Positions 6,056 through 7,626 of a stretch of DNA of 7,626 nt are shown one piece after another. Positions within the stretch are counted from its first letter, which is position 1, and each line of letters begins with the position of its first letter. The notes under the pieces were generated by a model, which saw only the letters and a list, made by a program, of their open reading frames with translations, did not search any database and was not told where the DNA came from. Both the position numbers and the translations under genes were made by a program. This DNA is from Acidobacteria bacterium UBA6911. GTDB lineage: Bacteria > Acidobacteriota > UBA6911. The DNA lies in assembly GCA_002451015.1 (NCBI GenBank), contig DKBB01000116.1, positions 1-7,626 of the forward strand, in the 5' to 3' direction.

Positions 6056-7077
6056 GTCCCAGGGCCCTTGTCAGCATCGTCACCTACAACTCCGCGCAGC
6101 ATCTGAAGGCCTGTCTACAGAGCTTACGGGAACAATCCTGTTCCGATTTCGATATCCACATCCTCGACAACGCATCCTCGGACGCCACCGCCGAAATCAT
6201 TGAAGATTTCAAATACCTGGTGCAATCGGCCCACCACTCTGAAGTGAATCTGGGATTCTGTGCCGCCCACAATCGGATTATTGAATCCGTACCATCCGAT
6301 TATGTACTGGTACTGAATCCGGATGTCGTTCTTGACACGCGATTCGTTGAAATCATGATTCGTGAATTGGACCGGGATCCGCGAGCAGGATCCGCGACCG
6401 GAAAGCTTTATCGCTGGAACAGAACATCTTCAAAAGGTGAAACACTGTCATCGATCTGGGCGGGCAAGGAGCTAGACAGTACCGGGATTTTTTTCACCCG
6501 GAACCAGCGCCATCTAGATCGGGGATCCGGCGAAACGGATGCCGGGCAGTACGACCGTAAAGAGTACGTCTTCGGCGCATCGGGAGCCGCCGCCTTTTAC
6601 CGGCGCAGTATGCTGGAAGATGTCCGCAACGGGAAGGAATACTTCGACGAAAGCTTCTTCGCATACCGTGAAGACGCGGACCTGGCCTGGAGGGCTCGCT
6701 GGATGGGGTGGGAGTGTCTCTACGTGCCTGAAGCGATCGCGTTTCACGAAAGGCGGGTGCTGCCCGAACGCCGATCCTCTCTGCCCGACGCCATCAACAT
6801 GCATTCCTTTAAAAACCGCTTCCTGCTGCGCATCAAGAACATGGACACGGGAACTTATGTACGCAACTTTGTTCCCGTTACATTTCGGGACATCGCAGCA
6901 ATTTCATACGTGATTGTCAGGGAATGGGGTTCCCTTCCGGGCATTCCGCGTCTCATCCGGGCCGTTCCGAAAGCCCTGACGGAACGCCGGATCCTGAAAA
7001 AGCGGCGACGGACTCCCCCTCCGGAAATCCGTCGATGGTTTACCGGTATGAAGTCGAAACCGGTGTCACCGAATTAA
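6046..7077 (+). CDS. GT2 glycosyltransferase, second rhamnosyltransferase-like paralogue
   Basis: A 343-residue family-2 glycosyltransferase, paralogous to its upstream neighbour. Landmarks are LVSIVTYNS (8-16), LDNASSD (40-46), NLGFCAAHNR (68-77), LNPDV (90-94), the acceptor-side block FGASGAAAFYRRSML (176-190) and SFFAYREDADLAWRARWMGW (203-222, with Glu209-Asp210 as catalytic-base candidates), then His234. The last 40 residues are strongly basic (KALTERRILKKRRR, 309-322) and lack a membrane helix, which suggests peripheral attachment to the membrane. The start overlaps the previous gene. ATG at 6046 gives a 10-base overlap; ATG at 6052 gives the classic ATGA overlap and loses two residues. 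Either would be coupled to the upstream stop. This is the last gene of the operon and faces purM across a 79-base spacer. The exact sugar and linkage are unknown. Confidence 0.9.
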   Translation: MDMSPRALVSIVTYNSAQHLKACLQSLREQSCSDFDIHILDNASSDATAEIIEDFKYLVQSAHHSEVNLGFCAAHNRIIESVPSDYVLVLNPDVVLDTRFVEIMIRELDRDPRAGSATGKLYRWNRTSSKGETLSSIWAGKELDSTGIFFTRNQRHLDRGSGETDAGQYDRKEYVFGASGAAAFYRRSMLEDVRNGKEYFDESFFAYREDADLAWRARWMGWECLYVPEAIAFHERRVLPERRSSLPDAINMHSFKNRFLLRIKNMDTGTYVRNFVPVTFRDIAAISYVIVREWGSLPGIPRLIRAVPKALTERRILKKRRRTPPPEIRRWFTGMKSKPVSPN

Positions 7078-7087
7078 AGAAGTCAGA

Positions 7088-7127
7088 AGAACGTTCTAAC
7101 GTTGCACGTAATACGTTGAACGTGAGA
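7088..7127. repeat. Degenerate 7-base ACGT repeat array that forms a hairpin
   Basis: ACGT occurs at 7091, 7099, 7106, 7113 and 7120, spaced 8, 7, 7 and 7 bases, as units ACGTTCTA, ACGTTGC, ACGTAAT, ACGTTGA and ACGTGAG. Because the unit is partly palindromic, the array folds: 7091-7096 pairs with 7118-7123 and 7098-7102 with 7113-7117, giving an 11-pair stem with one bulged T (7097) around a 10-base loop. AGAACGTTCT at 7088-7097 is itself a perfect palindrome. No T-tract follows on either strand, so it is not a classical intrinsic terminator, though it could help separate the convergent transcripts. Confidence 0.7.
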
Positions 7128-7133
7128 ATGATA

Positions 7134-7154
7134 TCCTCGCTCCTTGCTCCTTAC
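7134..7154. repeat. Three tandem 7-base units of TCCTYRC type
   Basis: TCCTCGC, TCCTTGC and TCCTTAC follow each other without gaps, ending two bases before the purM stop codon. The period equals that of the ACGT array just upstream, but the sequence is different. Short tandem heptamers of this kind are known between genes of several bacterial groups, notably cyanobacteria. Confidence 0.6.
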
Positions 7155-7156
7155 TA

Positions 7157-7626
7157 TTACGGCCGGTATCCGAATACTTCAGCGCAATGCATCAGAGACA
7201 GTTTGTTTCCGGTCGTCGACGTTTCCGTCCGCCCTATAATTTGAGCATCGATATTGAAACTCTCCGCGACCGCAATGACGGTATCAGCCCGGCCGGCTTC
7301 GCAGTAAACTTCCATACGGTGCCCCATATTGAAGACCTTGTACATCTCTTTCCAGTCGGTTTTGGAGACTTTCTGGATGGCCTTGAAAACTGCGGGAGTC
7401 GGGAAAAGATTGTCTTTAATAAAATGCACGTCCTGCCCGAATTTCAGGCACTTGGTCTGGCCGCCGCCCGAACAGTGAATCAGGCCTTTTATCAGTCCAG
7501 GGTATTCCTCCAGCAGCCTGTATATAACGGGAGCATAGGTACGGGTTGGGCTGAGGATCGCCTGCCCCACCGTCATACCGGAACCGGGGAGCGGATCCTC
7601 CAGTCGATAGGGGCCGCAGTACATCA
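7157..7626 (-). CDS. purM: Phosphoribosylformylglycinamidine cyclo-ligase (AIR synthetase), C-terminal part
   Basis: The C-terminal 155 or so residues of PurM, the cytoplasmic enzyme that closes the imidazole ring of AIR from FGAM and ATP in purine synthesis. The N-terminal ATP-binding domain lies beyond the window. Counting from the Met codon at 7624 (an internal residue, not the start), visible blocks are LSPTRTYAPVI (24-34), LIHCSGGGQTKCLKFG (48-63), DNLFPTP (71-77), DWKEMYKVFNMGHRME (90-105) and FNIDAQIIGR (123-132). NMGHRM corresponds to the N(I/M)G motif of the AIRS C domain. The wording HCSGGGQTK and the WKEMYKVFNMGHRME block match the longer PurM that I associate with Bacteroidota, not the shorter E. 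coli type. It ends in TAA at 7159-7157, convergent with the glycosyltransferase operon. Confidence 0.93.
   Translation of the reverse strand, partial: MYCGPYRLEDPLPGSGMTVGQAILSPTRTYAPVIYRLLEEYPGLIKGLIHCSGGGQTKCLKFGQDVHFIKDNLFPTPAVFKAIQKVSKTDWKEMYKVFNMGHRMEVYCEAGRADTVIAVAESFNIDAQIIGRTETSTTGNKLSLMHCAEVFGYRP

Noticed and set aside
7078..7156. CRISPR array at the repeats before purM
   Set aside because: The units are 7 bases and contiguous, with no 23-50 base repeats or unique spacers.

Overview
The window is a compact, gene-dense stretch of bacterial chromosome, roughly half G+C. A four-gene polysaccharide-assembly module on the + strand lies between housekeeping genes on the - strand. The PurM at the right edge is the long form with the HCSGGGQTK, NLFPTP and VFNMGHRME blocks, which I associate with Bacteroidota and related FCB lineages. 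QueG, a periplasmic esterase with a signal peptide, and an O-antigen-ligase-like membrane protein fit a Gram-negative. Placement in the FCB group (possibly Rhodothermota or Balneolota) is inference; no rRNA or other marker is present.

Left part (1-2422, all - strand). In transcription order there is an unrecognised 103-residue protein (2111-2422), a secreted esterase D / antigen-85-type alpha/beta hydrolase (1040-2023), and epoxyqueuosine reductase QueG (1-844, C-terminus cut by the window edge). QueG is intact in one frame from its ATG to the edge. An 18-residue leader-like reading frame with a good Shine-Dalgarno sequence lies just upstream of queG.

Divergent spacer (2423-2596). This AT-rich region separates the leftward unit from the rightward polysaccharide operon. 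It holds a plausible leftward sigma70-like promoter, a consensus TATAAT box facing right, and a small dyad where a regulator could bind.

Centre (2597-7077, + strand). Possible 42-residue ORF, then an O-antigen ligase/polymerase family membrane protein, a DUF1972-type GT4 glycosyltransferase starting at TTG, and two GT2 rhamnosyltransferase-like enzymes. The genes overlap or sit within about 20 bases of each other, so they look like one operon. The likely scheme is that the three cytoplasmic glycosyltransferases build an oligosaccharide on a lipid carrier and the membrane protein polymerises or transfers it on the periplasmic side. The window has no flippase, initiating sugar-phosphate transferase, chain-length regulator, export gene or nucleotide-sugar biosynthesis gene, so those parts must be encoded elsewhere.

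Right edge (7078-7626). A 79-base spacer between convergent genes carries two different degenerate 7-base repeat arrays, one of which folds into a hairpin. The C-terminal part of purM follows on the - strand. The most unusual large-scale signal is the palindrome GGATCC, found about 16 times by eye against about two expected by chance. I did not find a clearly new defence or mobile system.
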